Shown: positions 49,001-57,225, counted from the first letter of the stretch. The stretch: DNA of 64,000 nt from Neoroseomonas alkaliterrae (GCF_014199195.1 NZ_JACIJE010000003.1:186001-250000), one strand, 5' to 3'. Translations and numbers: made by a program. Notes: a model not told the origin generated them from the sequence alone.

Positions 49001-49231
49001 ACGCGGCCTGCGGCGTGACCTCTCTGCCTCAGCGTCTTGCCGGCAACCGGGCATCGGCCGGTGGCTCCTCGTGCAGACGATCTTTACGGTGATCGCCAGC
49101 CGTTGCGAGGTGTGATCGCTGCCGTTGTCCGGCGCCGGATGCCCGCGAATCCCAGGCGAGCAGGGCGCAACCAACGCCTTCGCCCCCATCGCTCCAACGT
49201 CCCGGCGCTTGAGGGCCGCGGCGAACGCGCC

Positions 49232-50053
49232 TCAGTCCATGCGACGTGCGCTGAGGACGTAACCCCTCGGCTCGAAACCGCCCCGTGCTTCGCCGGGCGC
49301 CTGGAGCCAGTAGTATCCGATGGGGAGCACCGGCGTGTCGAGCGCGCGGATCCGGTGGAAGCCGGCGTTCTTCAGGCGAGTGACCACGTCGCTCTCGGCG
49401 AAGAGCCGCATCTCGAGCGTCGAGCCCGCCCCGCCGTGAAAGACGAGGTTCCTGAAGGTCTCCAGTTCCCCCTCGGCCGTCCGGTTCAACAGCACCTTCT
49501 CGCCGCCAAGCTCCACGATGCTTGCGTCATGGAAACGCGGGTAATGTTCCACCGTCTCCGGCATGTCGAAGCTCGGAACGGAAAAGACCAGCAGGCCGCC
49601 GGGCCGGAGCAGCGCGGCGAGGTTGCGGAAGGCTCGATCCACCGGCGGCGCCACATGCTCGAGAACGTCGCTGCAGATCACGAAGTCCGCCTGCATGTAC
49701 CGGGCGACATCGTCATCCTTCGTGATGTCGAGGACAGGCGCGGCGTCGAGCTCGGTGTTCAGATAGGCGAACCGGCTCTCGAGCAGGCTGGCATAGCAAC
49801 GATCGTCACTGAAGCCGAGTCCCGTGGTCGGCTCATCCGGCGGGAGCTCGCGCAGCACGCGCGACGCCCCGTAGAGGCCTTCCGTCAGCGCGTGCACGAT
49901 GCCGCGGAAGCGCACATTCGCGCCGCAGGTGGCGCAGGGGGCGAGTTCGCGGTGGAACCGGCCCGCCACTTCCTCGTTCTGCTGTCCGCAGATGTTGCAG
50001 CGGAACCGCAGCACCGTGTCGGGATCAATGGCAGCGTTCCGCATGGTGCTCAC
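49232..50053 (-). CDS. Class I SAM-dependent methyltransferase with N-terminal zinc ribbon
   Basis: A 273-residue protein. The N-terminus carries two Cys pairs, C19/C22 (CNIC) and C40/C43 (CATC), spaced as a zinc ribbon. A methyltransferase_11-like core follows: YLNTELDAAPVLDITKDDDV, FVICSDVLEHVAPPVDRAFR and LLRPGGLLVFSVPSF. The usual glycine-rich SAM motif I is degenerate (TTGLGFSDDRCYASLL). It overlaps the upstream glycosyltransferase as ATGA, which suggests methylation of a sugar or glycan made by that enzyme. The substrate is unknown. Confidence 0.85.
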   Translation of the reverse strand: MSTMRNAAIDPDTVLRFRCNICGQQNEEVAGRFHRELAPCATCGANVRFRGIVHALTEGLYGASRVLRELPPDEPTTGLGFSDDRCYASLLESRFAYLNTELDAAPVLDITKDDDVARYMQADFVICSDVLEHVAPPVDRAFRNLAALLRPGGLLVFSVPSFDMPETVEHYPRFHDASIVELGGEKVLLNRTAEGELETFRNLVFHGGAGSTLEMRLFAESDVVTRLKNAGFHRIRALDTPVLPIGYYWLQAPGEARGGFEPRGYVLSARRMD

Positions 50054-52452
50054 CCGGCAGTCGCCATCTCTGGTTCGCGGAGGGCCGTGTCGCGCGCATC
50101 GAGCGTGAGCAGCGCATCAACAAGCCCGATCCATGCCGCCCCGAACACGTCCGGGGCGAAGCGCTCGACGGAGGCGGCACCCCTCCTGCGTATCCCCTGC
50201 ACCGCTTCGGAGTCCCAGTCGCTGATCGCCGCAAGGCTCCGCGCGGCCAGCTCCTCGACATCGCGGAACAGGCAGCCGGTGACGCCATCCTCGATGATCT
50301 CGGCCGGGCCGCCCGCATCCAGGGCGAAGGCGAGCGCGCCACGGGCCATGGCCTCGGCGATCGCAATGCCGAAATGCTCCAGCGCCCAGGGTTCGGCGAT
50401 GCGGTCAACGCCGATCCCCGTCCCGTGCCAGTAGAGATCCGCCGTCGGAAGCAGGCGCTCCATCTCGTCATTCGGCACATCGAGGTGGAAGAACACCGGT
50501 AGCCCCGATGCGAGTTCGCGGCAGCGGGCGAGATAGGCCTGGTGCTCCGCTTCCCCATGCGTCGCGCCGACGAGATGAAGCTCGACGGCCCGGCCCACGC
50601 GGCCATGCACCAGCCTGAAGGCGCGGATGAGTTCGTCCTGGCGCTTGCAATGCCCGCCGGTGAAGAAGCGCCCGACATTGAGGATGCGCAGCGGCGCGCC
50701 GGGAGGGCGCGGCGCCGGCCCGCGAACAACGGCGGGAACCGGCGGCGAGATGACCTCGATCGGGGGCGGAATGGCACCCGCGGCCCGCGCGGCAGCGCGC
50801 ACATGCCGGCGCGCGAAGTCCGAATACGCGACGATGCGGTCATATCGCCGCAGGAGATGGCGGGCGGATGCAGTGGTCGCCTGATCGGCCGGAAAGGGGA
50901 ACTGGCAGATGAAGACGCCGCGGGCCGCGACATTCTCCCACGGAGGAGCAATCACGTTGCCCATGGCGATGAACACATCAGCGCCATACCCTGCGGCCGT
51001 CGTGATCCCTTCCAGCAGTTCGACGGCAGAGAGGTCGAGGCCGAGAGCCTCGGCGACCGCATCGAAGCGCAGCCGGCTGTAAGCCGCGCCGGGCACGAAG
51101 CAGACCCGGAAGCGGCGCGATAGGCGTTCGGCGATCGTGAGGAGATACCGCTCCCCGCCGCCGACGATCAGGGGATAGGGGCTGTGCAGCAGCACGCGCG
51201 GCCGGTTCCCGTCCACCGCCGGACGCGGCGCCTTGCGTGGCCCTGGAGCCGGGGGGCCGCCCGCACGCCACCGGGCGACGAATTTCTGCCGGTTGCCCTC
51301 GATGATCGCCTGGATGCCCGGAACCTGGCCCTGCGACACGCCGCCGTGATGCACCACCGTCGCCGCCGGGCAGTAGACGATCGAGCGCCCCGCCGCGCGC
51401 AGACGGAAGCAGAGGTCGGTGTCCTCGTAATAGGCCGGCTCGAACACATGGTCGAAGCCGCCGAGATCGAGGAAATCCTGCCGCCGAATCAGCATGCAGC
51501 AGGCCGAGACATAGTGCACCGCCCGCTCCGTGCCGTGGCATGGCTGGCCGGGGCGCTCGCCGCGTCCCGTCTGGCGCACGACGCCGTCCGGCAGCACGAT
51601 CGCGCCCGCTTCCTGCAGCCGCCCATCCGCGAAGAGCAGCCGCGCGCCGACCGCGCCGCAGGGCTCGTGCCGCGCATAGGTGTCGAGCATGGCGGCGAGC
51701 CAGCCCTCCGTCACTTCGGTGTCGTTGTTGAGGAACACCAGGAACTCGCCCGTCGCGCGTTCGGCGGCGATGCTGTTGCCTTCGCCGAACTGGCGGTTCA
51801 CGCCGATCTGCACGAGCCGGCGCGGCCCCTCGATGGCGGCCAGCGCCGCGCGATCGGCGGCGGAGGATCCGTTGTCCGCGACGATGATCTCGTAGCGCAC
51901 GCCGGTCGTGTGGGCCCAGATGCTTTCCAGGCAGGCGCGCGTCAGTGCCGCGCCGTTGTGATTCAGGACGATGATGGAAACCTTCGGTGCCGCCTCGTCA
52001 TACCATCGGGACGCGGTCGCGCGGGCTTCCGCCGGGGCCACCATGTTCCGGGGCGCGGGCGGGATCGGCGGCGGCGCCGCGGGCTGCGCCAGCCTGCCGG
52101 CCGCCTGGCGCCACTCGGCATAGCGCCTCGGCAGTTGCAGCGTGACCGTCCACCAGGCGAGCTTCACCGTCCGTCGCGCCAGACGCCGCAGGGCGGGATT
52201 GGCCTCAAGAACCTGCCGCACCCGTTCGGTCGCCCTCCAGGTCGTGCTCTGCAGGATGGCGTTGAGGCGCAGCTCGGCATCCGCGGTCCGGGCGCGAAGG
52301 GCTTCGATCTCGGCGGTGCTCGCGCGCATGGCGGCGAGCGCGTGATCCTGCGCGGCGCATTGCGCGCGCAGCATGGCGACCTCGGCCTCGAGCTGCGAGA
52401 GGCGCGGATCGTCTCTCCCGCTTGCAGGTGGCACAACCGTATTCCTCAGCAT
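50050..52452 (-). CDS. Two-domain glycosyltransferase (GT2 then GT4) with N-terminal coiled coil
   Basis: An 800-residue cytoplasmic glycosyltransferase with three parts. Residues about 15-65 form a coiled coil, followed by LQSTTWRATERVRQVLE and a hydrophobic LAWWTVTLQLPRR. Residues about 157-400 are a GT2 domain (VSIIVLNHNGAALTRACLES, LVFLNNDTEVTEGWLAA, AYYEDTDLCFRLRAAG). Residues about 415-790 are a GT4 domain (GGGERYLLTIAERL, LNVGRF, EHFGIAIAEAMARG). I chose the ATG at 52452; the frame extends to 52575, but that part looks non-coding. Two successive sugar transfers on a surface glycan are likely. Confidence 0.88.
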   Translation of the reverse strand: MLRNTVVPPASGRDDPRLSQLEAEVAMLRAQCAAQDHALAAMRASTAEIEALRARTADAELRLNAILQSTTWRATERVRQVLEANPALRRLARRTVKLAWWTVTLQLPRRYAEWRQAAGRLAQPAAPPPIPPAPRNMVAPAEARATASRWYDEAAPKVSIIVLNHNGAALTRACLESIWAHTTGVRYEIIVADNGSSAADRAALAAIEGPRRLVQIGVNRQFGEGNSIAAERATGEFLVFLNNDTEVTEGWLAAMLDTYARHEPCGAVGARLLFADGRLQEAGAIVLPDGVVRQTGRGERPGQPCHGTERAVHYVSACCMLIRRQDFLDLGGFDHVFEPAYYEDTDLCFRLRAAGRSIVYCPAATVVHHGGVSQGQVPGIQAIIEGNRQKFVARWRAGGPPAPGPRKAPRPAVDGNRPRVLLHSPYPLIVGGGERYLLTIAERLSRRFRVCFVPGAAYSRLRFDAVAEALGLDLSAVELLEGITTAAGYGADVFIAMGNVIAPPWENVAARGVFICQFPFPADQATTASARHLLRRYDRIVAYSDFARRHVRAAARAAGAIPPPIEVISPPVPAVVRGPAPRPPGAPLRILNVGRFFTGGHCKRQDELIRAFRLVHGRVGRAVELHLVGATHGEAEHQAYLARCRELASGLPVFFHLDVPNDEMERLLPTADLYWHGTGIGVDRIAEPWALEHFGIAIAEAMARGALAFALDAGGPAEIIEDGVTGCLFRDVEELAARSLAAISDWDSEAVQGIRRRGAASVERFAPDVFGAAWIGLVDALLTLDARDTALREPEMATAG

Positions 52453-52629
52453 GACCCGCCCAATGCGACATCCGGCGCCTTGGCCTTGCGGACCGCCGGC
52501 GAGCCATGGCCGGACCTGCGGGCCGGATGAGCAGGAGCGGTTGCGGAAAAGGTCCGGGCGCACGGCAAACCCCATGCGCCCGGCATTCTGGCCATCAGCC
52601 CGGCGTCATTGCCGCCGGAGCTCCTCACC

Positions 52630-53481
52630 TCAGCCGTGGCCCGCCACGATCGCCTGGCGGACGAGTTCCGCCGCCGCCGCGATCGTCGGGACATCCGACG
52701 CCAGGATGTTCAGGCCGAGGATGGTGCTCAGCGCGATCACCGTCTCGTTCGTGACCGGGATGGTCTTGTCCGAGGCGCTGGCGATCGCGATCGCCGCGAG
52801 GTCGTTGGTCGAGGCGGGCGTCACGCCGGGCAGCATGTTGCTCGGGTTCAGGTAGAGCGTCCGCAGCAGGCCGAGATTCTCGAGCGGCGAGTCGATGCGC
52901 GTGATCTGGTCGTAGTACGCTGCGAGCAAGGCGGCGAACTGGGCCGCCGGCAGGCTGTAGAGCTCGGCGACGGTGTAGGTCACGCCACCGAGGGTCATGC
53001 TGGTGACGCCGATCGTCGCCCAGTTGGCGAGCAGTTCGGCATAGCGCGCCTCGAGCACGCGCGCGGGCGCGCGCGCGACGTTCAGGCGGCCGAGCTCGAC
53101 CACCGGGATCGCCCCGTCGCCGGCCCACACCGGTCGGCCGCCGCGCTCACCCGGCAGCGGCTGGCCGCGGTGCGGCGTGCCGTCACTGTCCGCGGACGGG
53201 CCGCGCTGCCCACGATCGCCGCCACGCCCCTCCGGCGCACCGGTCGTCGTCGGCTGGCCGTGGCCCCGGCCGGCAGGCGCGCCGCCAACGGCCGAACCGC
53301 CGCCGGCCGCGCCCTGACCGCGCGATTCCGCCGGGCCGCCGCGTCCGCCCTGACCCTGGCCCTGCGCCCAGGCCTGCGAGGCCGCGAGGTCGGTCACCAG
53401 CGGCGCAGCCGCGAAGATTCCCACCGCGAGCGCGGCCGCCGCGACACCGGTCGCGAGTTGGTTCCTGATGCTCTTGCTCAT
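52630..53481 (-). CDS. Secreted Gly-rich protein with conserved C-terminal domain, function unknown
   Basis: A 283-residue protein. The signal peptide is about residues 1-39, ending AASQAWAQ. Residues about 40-120 are low-complexity Gly/Gln/Arg/Pro. The C-terminal domain (about 125-283) is ordered, with VVELGRLNVARAPARVLEAR, ITRIDSPLENLGLLRTLYL, NMLPGVTPASTNDLAAIAIA and SDKTIPVTNETVIALSTILG. I recall similar unnamed alphaproteobacterial proteins with GRLNVARAP and DSPLENL blocks, but no function. AAGGAACAGGA precedes the ATG at 53481. It lies 56 bases after the Gly/His-rich gene and is probably co-transcribed. Confidence 0.75.
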   Translation of the reverse strand: MSKSIRNQLATGVAAAALAVGIFAAAPLVTDLAASQAWAQGQGQGGRGGPAESRGQGAAGGGSAVGGAPAGRGHGQPTTTGAPEGRGGDRGQRGPSADSDGTPHRGQPLPGERGGRPVWAGDGAIPVVELGRLNVARAPARVLEARYAELLANWATIGVTSMTLGGVTYTVAELYSLPAAQFAALLAAYYDQITRIDSPLENLGLLRTLYLNPSNMLPGVTPASTNDLAAIAIASASDKTIPVTNETVIALSTILGLNILASDVPTIAAAAELVRQAIVAGHG

Positions 53482-53537
53482 GTCCTGTTCCTTCCCAATG
53501 GAGGAATGCTGAAGCACTCCGGCGGCGTCGCGACCGC

Positions 53538-54083
53538 TCACCGCCGGAGCACGCTGTTGTCCACGGCCCAGGAGCCGCGGCCCGTCTTGACGAACTGTTC
53601 GCCGCCGCCGTCACCGCCGACGACGCCGGGCAGCAGCCCACCGGATGGGCTCGTCGGGGTGGTGGTCACGGTCGGCGCCGCGACGACGGTTCCGTGACCG
53701 CCCGTCTCGTGGCCACCGTCGCCACCACTGTCGTGCCCCCCCTCGTGGCCGGAACCGTGATCGGTCTCGCGATCCTCGCCGCGCCCGCGCCCGCCGCCGT
53801 AGCGCCGCCCGCCGCGCTCGGCGTGCCGGCCACCCTGGCCTCGACCGCCGCCGCCGTGGCCACCGCCACCGCCACCGCCACCGCCACCGCCGGCATGGCC
53901 ACCGCCGCCACCGCCGCCGCCGGAATGGCCGCCGCCACCACCGCCGCCGGAATGGCCGCCGCCACCACCGCCACCCTCACTGGCGAGCACGACGCCACCA
54001 GGGATCAAGGCGGCCAGACCCAGTGCCCCGAGGGTCGCCGCGATCGCGCGGCGCCTCCGCGGCGTCTCGTCCATTCCCGTCAT
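53538..54083 (-). CDS. Secreted Gly/His-rich repeat protein
   Basis: A 181-residue protein, taking the ATG at 54083 with GGAGGT ahead (an ATG 9 bases later also fits). The basic N-terminus RRRRAIAATLGALGLAALIP is a signal sequence. Residues about 36-80 are runs of Gly punctuated by His (HSGGGGGGG, HAGGGGGGG). Residues about 100-130 alternate His, Gly, Asp and Glu (EDRETDHGSGHEGGHDSGG). It ends FVKTGRGSWAVDNSVLRR. About a dozen His residues suggest metal binding. The DNA shows short tandem GGNGGN repeats that may vary in number by slippage. Confidence 0.65.
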   Translation of the reverse strand: MTGMDETPRRRRAIAATLGALGLAALIPGGVVLASEGGGGGGGHSGGGGGGGHSGGGGGGGGHAGGGGGGGGGGGHGGGGRGQGGRHAERGGRRYGGGRGRGEDRETDHGSGHEGGHDSGGDGGHETGGHGTVVAAPTVTTTPTSPSGGLLPGVVGGDGGGEQFVKTGRGSWAVDNSVLRR

Positions 54084-54103
54084 GCGCGTCTTACCTCCGT
54101 GTC

Positions 54104-54586
54104 TCATGAGCGGGCCCGGGCCTGCATGCCCTGCCATGCGGCCTGCGCCTCGGTTGCGATGGTCCGCACCTGCGCCGGCGTCGTCGCGACGCAGAGCAGC
54201 GCATTCACCTCGCGCACCAGTTGTTCGGTCACTGGCCTGCCGCTGGCCGCGGCCAGGTACATCGCCGCGCCCGTCAGGTCCGGGCGCTGTGCCTGCAATG
54301 CTTCCTGGTACCCGCCGAGCAGGGAGATGCCGCTGACGGCGCGTGTGCGGCCGACGGCGGGCGCGACCACGCTTTCCGCGGCGCGCAGCCGGGTCAGGTT
54401 CTTCCCTTCAAGCCGGGCCGTGAGGCCGAGGCGCTCCTGCTCGAAACCGTCGCACCAGGCAGCAGCCGTCAAGGACGGCGCCGCGGGCGCACAGGAGGCC
54501 AGCACCACCATGAGGACGGCCGCACCGCCGAGCGACAGCGTGGTCGCTGTCCGTGCGTTGGGCCATGCCGCGGAGATGCCTTTCAT
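54104..54586 (-). CDS. Predicted lipoprotein
   Basis: A 160-residue protein with a lipoprotein signal: hydrophobic GGAAVLMVVLASCAPAAP, with lipobox LASC and lipidated C32. The mature domain is helical with two further Cys (in AAWCDGFEQERLGL and NALLCVATTPAQVR) that could form a disulfide. I do not recognise a family. No Shine-Dalgarno is visible before the ATG at 54586. In-frame starts at 54655 and 54679 would put about 23-31 residues ahead and spoil the lipobox context. It probably leads a unit with the two secreted-protein genes downstream. Confidence 0.65.
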   Translation of the reverse strand: MKGISAAWPNARTATTLSLGGAAVLMVVLASCAPAAPSLTAAAWCDGFEQERLGLTARLEGKNLTRLRAAESVVAPAVGRTRAVSGISLLGGYQEALQAQRPDLTGAAMYLAAASGRPVTEQLVREVNALLCVATTPAQVRTIATEAQAAWQGMQARARS

Positions 54587-54622
54587 ATTTGGGTTTTCTA
54601 AACATAAGAAACCCTCGAACCA

Positions 54623-54636
54623 TTGATCCAGAGCAA
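54623..54636 (-). promoter_or_regulatory. FNR-type box 1
   Basis: TTGATCCAGAGCAA matches the FNR/CRP-type TTGAT-N4-ATCAA in 9 of 10 fixed positions. Its centre is 43 bases before the lipoprotein ATG. For a class II promoter this puts transcription start at or next to the ATG, with TAGAAA as a -10 candidate near 54595-54600. Confidence 0.4.
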
Positions 54637-54687
54637 TCCGCCGATACGAAATCATCCCCTCGCCACGCGAGGAACGCATGGCTGGAT

Positions 54688-54701
54688 ATGATCAGGATCA
54701 A
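54688..54701 (-). promoter_or_regulatory. FNR-type box 2
   Basis: ATGATCAGGATCAA matches TTGAT-N4-ATCAA in 9 of 10 fixed positions. It lies 65 bases (centre to centre) upstream of box 1, between the end of the Crp/Fnr gene and the lipoprotein gene. Confidence 0.4.
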
Positions 54702-54739
54702 TGACATTCCCGGCCGTATCGGCCTGTGTGCTGGAGTGG

Positions 54740-55528
54740 TTACAGCAACGGGCGAGGCGCGAGATAGGTGTCGGTCCACTCCCCTATCTCGGCGAGGCGC
54801 CGGGGGTTCATCACCCGCAGCCGGCGTCCGCCGGTCTCGATGAGGCCGCCGGCGCGCAGCGCCGCCATGGCGCGGTTCACCCGTTCGGGCGTCAGGCCCA
54901 GCGCATCGGCAAGATGACGCTGCGTCGGCGGAAAATCGCAGGCATCGCTTTCGTCGCCGCCGCGCCATCGCGCGCGCGTCCACAACTCCATCAGCAGATG
55001 GGCCACCCGTTCCTCCGCGCTGCGGCGGCCGATCGAGACCAGATGCTCGGCGAGCGTCGCCTCCTCGCGCGCCGCCATCCAGGACAGGGCGTGGCCGAGG
55101 TTCGGGTGCTCGCGCGCGGCAGCCTCCATCATGTCGCGACGGAACGCGCAGAGCAGGACCGGCGTCAGCGCCTCGTGGCCCACATCCGTGCTCGGCGCCC
55201 CGAGGGTCAGCGTGCCCAGCAGATCGCCGGCGAGATGGAAGTCCAGGATCTGCCGGCGGCCATCGGCATGCAGGCGGTAGCTGAACGCCCATCCGCGGAA
55301 CAGCGTGTAAAGATAGCCATCCGCCATCCCCGGGCTGGTGATCGGCGCGCCGGCGGGCACCACACGCGAGCCCTCCCGGAGCCGGTTCAGCCGCTCGAGA
55401 GCGTCGTCGGCGAAAGGGTGAAAAAGGGCCAGCCTGCGGATGGGGCAGTCGCTGCAATGCCGCGGCGGCCGGCCAATGCCGTGAATCTGGGACAACTGAA
55501 TCCCTACGCTGTGGTCCCCGGGCAACAT
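54740..55528 (-). CDS. Crp/Fnr-family transcriptional regulator
   Basis: A 262-residue regulator. The N-terminus has only two cysteines (C25, C28, in RHCSDCPIRR), where FNR needs more for a 4Fe-4S cluster. A cyclic-nucleotide-like beta-barrel follows (QILDFHLAGDLLGTLTLGAP). The C-terminal helix-turn-helix is PPTQRHLADALGLTPERVNR, with the E and R used by FNR/CRP to read TTGAT/TGTGA half-sites. I chose the ATG at 55528 (GGAGG ahead). The gene is divergent from the beta-barrel gene and precedes the lipoprotein gene. Confidence 0.9.
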   Translation of the reverse strand: MLPGDHSVGIQLSQIHGIGRPPRHCSDCPIRRLALFHPFADDALERLNRLREGSRVVPAGAPITSPGMADGYLYTLFRGWAFSYRLHADGRRQILDFHLAGDLLGTLTLGAPSTDVGHEALTPVLLCAFRRDMMEAAAREHPNLGHALSWMAAREEATLAEHLVSIGRRSAEERVAHLLMELWTRARWRGGDESDACDFPPTQRHLADALGLTPERVNRAMAALRAGGLIETGGRRLRVMNPRRLAEIGEWTDTYLAPRPLL

Positions 55529-55662
55529 GCGCCCTCCCTTCTTGAGATCAGTCGCGCCAAGCCCTGTCCCGATACCGCGGCAGCGCTTCATAAATGAACA
55601 CGCATGGTGAATTCCGAACAGTGTCCGCTTCGCGATCCGAGCACCCAAAGGGACGATACGCC

Positions 55663-57225
55663 GTGAAGTCGAGCCGCCTCGCCGTGATCACCGCCTGCGC
55701 CGCCCTGCTTGCGGGGGCGCCCTTGCCGGCTGCCGCCCAGGTCGAGCCACCGGCGGCGGTCAGCGCCGCGCTGCGGCGCGGCGCCGCCGATGGCCCGGGT
55801 GGCCTGCTCCGCGCGCTGAACGAGGCGATCCGGCGCAACCCCTCCCTGGTCGCGACGCCCGACGCGGCGGCCGGCCTCGCGCGCGCCGCCTCGCAGCAGG
55901 TTTCCGGTTTCGTCGGCAACAACCTGCCGGTCTATCGTTCGATCACCCGCACCATCACGGCCGCGGCGCCGGAAGCCGTGCGCCCGGCGGTCGAGGCGGC
56001 GGTGACGCGGGAGGTCGAGGGCTTCGTCCGCGCCGATGCGCAGACCGCCACGCCCCCGCCGAGCGGGCCTGCGCCGGGTGCCGCCCCCGGCGCCCCCGGC
56101 GCGCTCCAGGGGGTGCGGCTCGGCGACTTCACGCTCTACCCGTCGGTGGACACGGCGGCCTTCCACGACAGCAACGTCTATGCGACGCGGCGTTCCCCGC
56201 GCGCCGACCTCGCGACCGTGGTCTCCCCCCGCCTGTCGCTGCAATCGAACTGGGATCGCCATTGGGTCGCGCTCAATGCCGGCCTCGACTGGACCAACTA
56301 CGCCTCCTACACGAGCGAGAACACGCTCGACTGGCGCGTGGACGGGGAAGCGCGGCTCGACGTGACGGACACGACGCAGATCTTCCTCGGCGCGCTCGCG
56401 GCGCGCGACCATGAGGATCGCGGCTCGCCCGATTCCTCGATCTTCGGCGAGGAGCCGCTCGCCTACTACGACTACCGGGCCTATGGCGGCGTCAGCCAGC
56501 GCATCGGCGATGTCGTCCTGCGCGCGGGCGCCGCGCTCGAGCGCCTGGAGTTCGAGGACAGCCGCACGCCCTTCGGCAGCATCAACAACTCCGACCGTGA
56601 CCGCAACCGCGTGACTGTCGGCGCCCTCGCCCGCTACGACGCGAACCGCTTCGTGCAGCCCTTCGTCGAGGTGCTCGGCGATTTCCGCAGCTACGACGAC
56701 ACGTTCGACGATTTCGGCTACCAGCGTTCCTCCTCCGGCTGGCGTGCCGGCATCGGCGCCCGCTACCGGCTCGATGCGAGCCTGACCGGCGAGGTCTTCG
56801 CCGGCGTCATGCAGCAGAACTACGACGATCCGCGCTTCAGCACGGTCACGACGCCCGCCTTCAACCTGACGCTGCGCTGGCGCCCGCAGCGCGAGACGAT
56901 GCTGGTCGTCTATGTGGATCGCTCGATCGAGGAGACGACACAGCCCGGCGCGCCCGCCTATGTCTATTCCGTGATCGGCGCCCGCTTCGAGCAGCAGATC
57001 GTGCCGAACCTCACCGGCATCCTTCGCGCCTCCTGGGGGCGCAGCGACTTCGAGGGCGTGGCGCGCACCGACGACTACATCGATGCCTCGGCCGGCCTGC
57101 GCTACCGCCTCACGCAGAACATCGCCCTCGGGCTCGACTACCGCTTCACGCGGCGCGATTCCAACGTGGACTTCGCGGATTTCAGCCGCCACCAGATCTT
57201 CCTGCGTGCCGGCTTCTACTACTAG
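55663..57225 (+). CDS. Predicted outer-membrane beta-barrel protein
   Basis: A 520-residue secreted protein. I chose GTG 55663, just after AAAGGGA, because the signal peptide KSSRLAVITACAALLAGAPL with PAAAQ follows immediately. Residues about 25-150 form an Ala/Pro-rich N-terminal region. The rest is alternating beta strands typical of porin-like barrels (VALNAGLDWTNYASY, YRAYGGVSQRIGDVVLRAGA), ending in aromatic HQIFLRAGFYY, a good BAM-recognition C-terminus. It resembles the BBP2 putative porin group linked to polysaccharide export. Divergent from the Crp/Fnr gene and upstream of glycan genes. Confidence 0.8.
   Translation: MKSSRLAVITACAALLAGAPLPAAAQVEPPAAVSAALRRGAADGPGGLLRALNEAIRRNPSLVATPDAAAGLARAASQQVSGFVGNNLPVYRSITRTITAAAPEAVRPAVEAAVTREVEGFVRADAQTATPPPSGPAPGAAPGAPGALQGVRLGDFTLYPSVDTAAFHDSNVYATRRSPRADLATVVSPRLSLQSNWDRHWVALNAGLDWTNYASYTSENTLDWRVDGEARLDVTDTTQIFLGALAARDHEDRGSPDSSIFGEEPLAYYDYRAYGGVSQRIGDVVLRAGAALERLEFEDSRTPFGSINNSDRDRNRVTVGALARYDANRFVQPFVEVLGDFRSYDDTFDDFGYQRSSSGWRAGIGARYRLDASLTGEVFAGVMQQNYDDPRFSTVTTPAFNLTLRWRPQRETMLVVYVDRSIEETTQPGAPAYVYSVIGARFEQQIVPNLTGILRASWGRSDFEGVARTDDYIDASAGLRYRLTQNIALGLDYRFTRRDSNVDFADFSRHQIFLRAGFYY

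Larger units (their letters stand above)
48919..49231. other. 313-base convergent gap without a gene
   Basis: This gap lies between the binding-protein gene and the convergent methyltransferase gene. It holds a terminator-like hairpin at 48926-48951 and an imperfect long inverted repeat at 48961-49000. The remaining 230 bases (49001-49231) show no credible open frame or family resemblance. Composition is slightly less GC-rich around 49080-49130. Confidence 0.6.

Noticed and set aside
49001-49231. Possible transposase remnant beside the inverted repeat
   Set aside because: All six frames were read by eye for DDE-transposase blocks and none was found; no paired terminal repeat or target duplication is visible.
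52453-52575. N-terminal extension of the GT2-GT4 glycosyltransferase
   Set aside because: The extension is Gly/Arg/Pro/Cys-rich, unlike the protein, and runs up to the end region of the secreted-protein gene. The ATG at 52452 begins a normal coiled-coil segment.
53645-54109. Repeat-like block and rightward frames, considered as a CRISPR or tandem-repeat array
   Set aside because: The short CCACCG/CCGCCG units are the antisense of Gly/His codons in the leftward gene. There are no regular spacers.
54587-54679. Longer start for the lipoprotein gene
   Set aside because: It would add up to 31 residues ahead of the lipobox and has no ribosome-binding site. The FNR-type box 1 lies within it.
55594-55662. 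Upstream ATG for the beta-barrel gene
   Set aside because: It places 23 polar residues before the signal peptide. GTG 55663 has AAAGGGA ahead and puts the signal peptide at the N-terminus.
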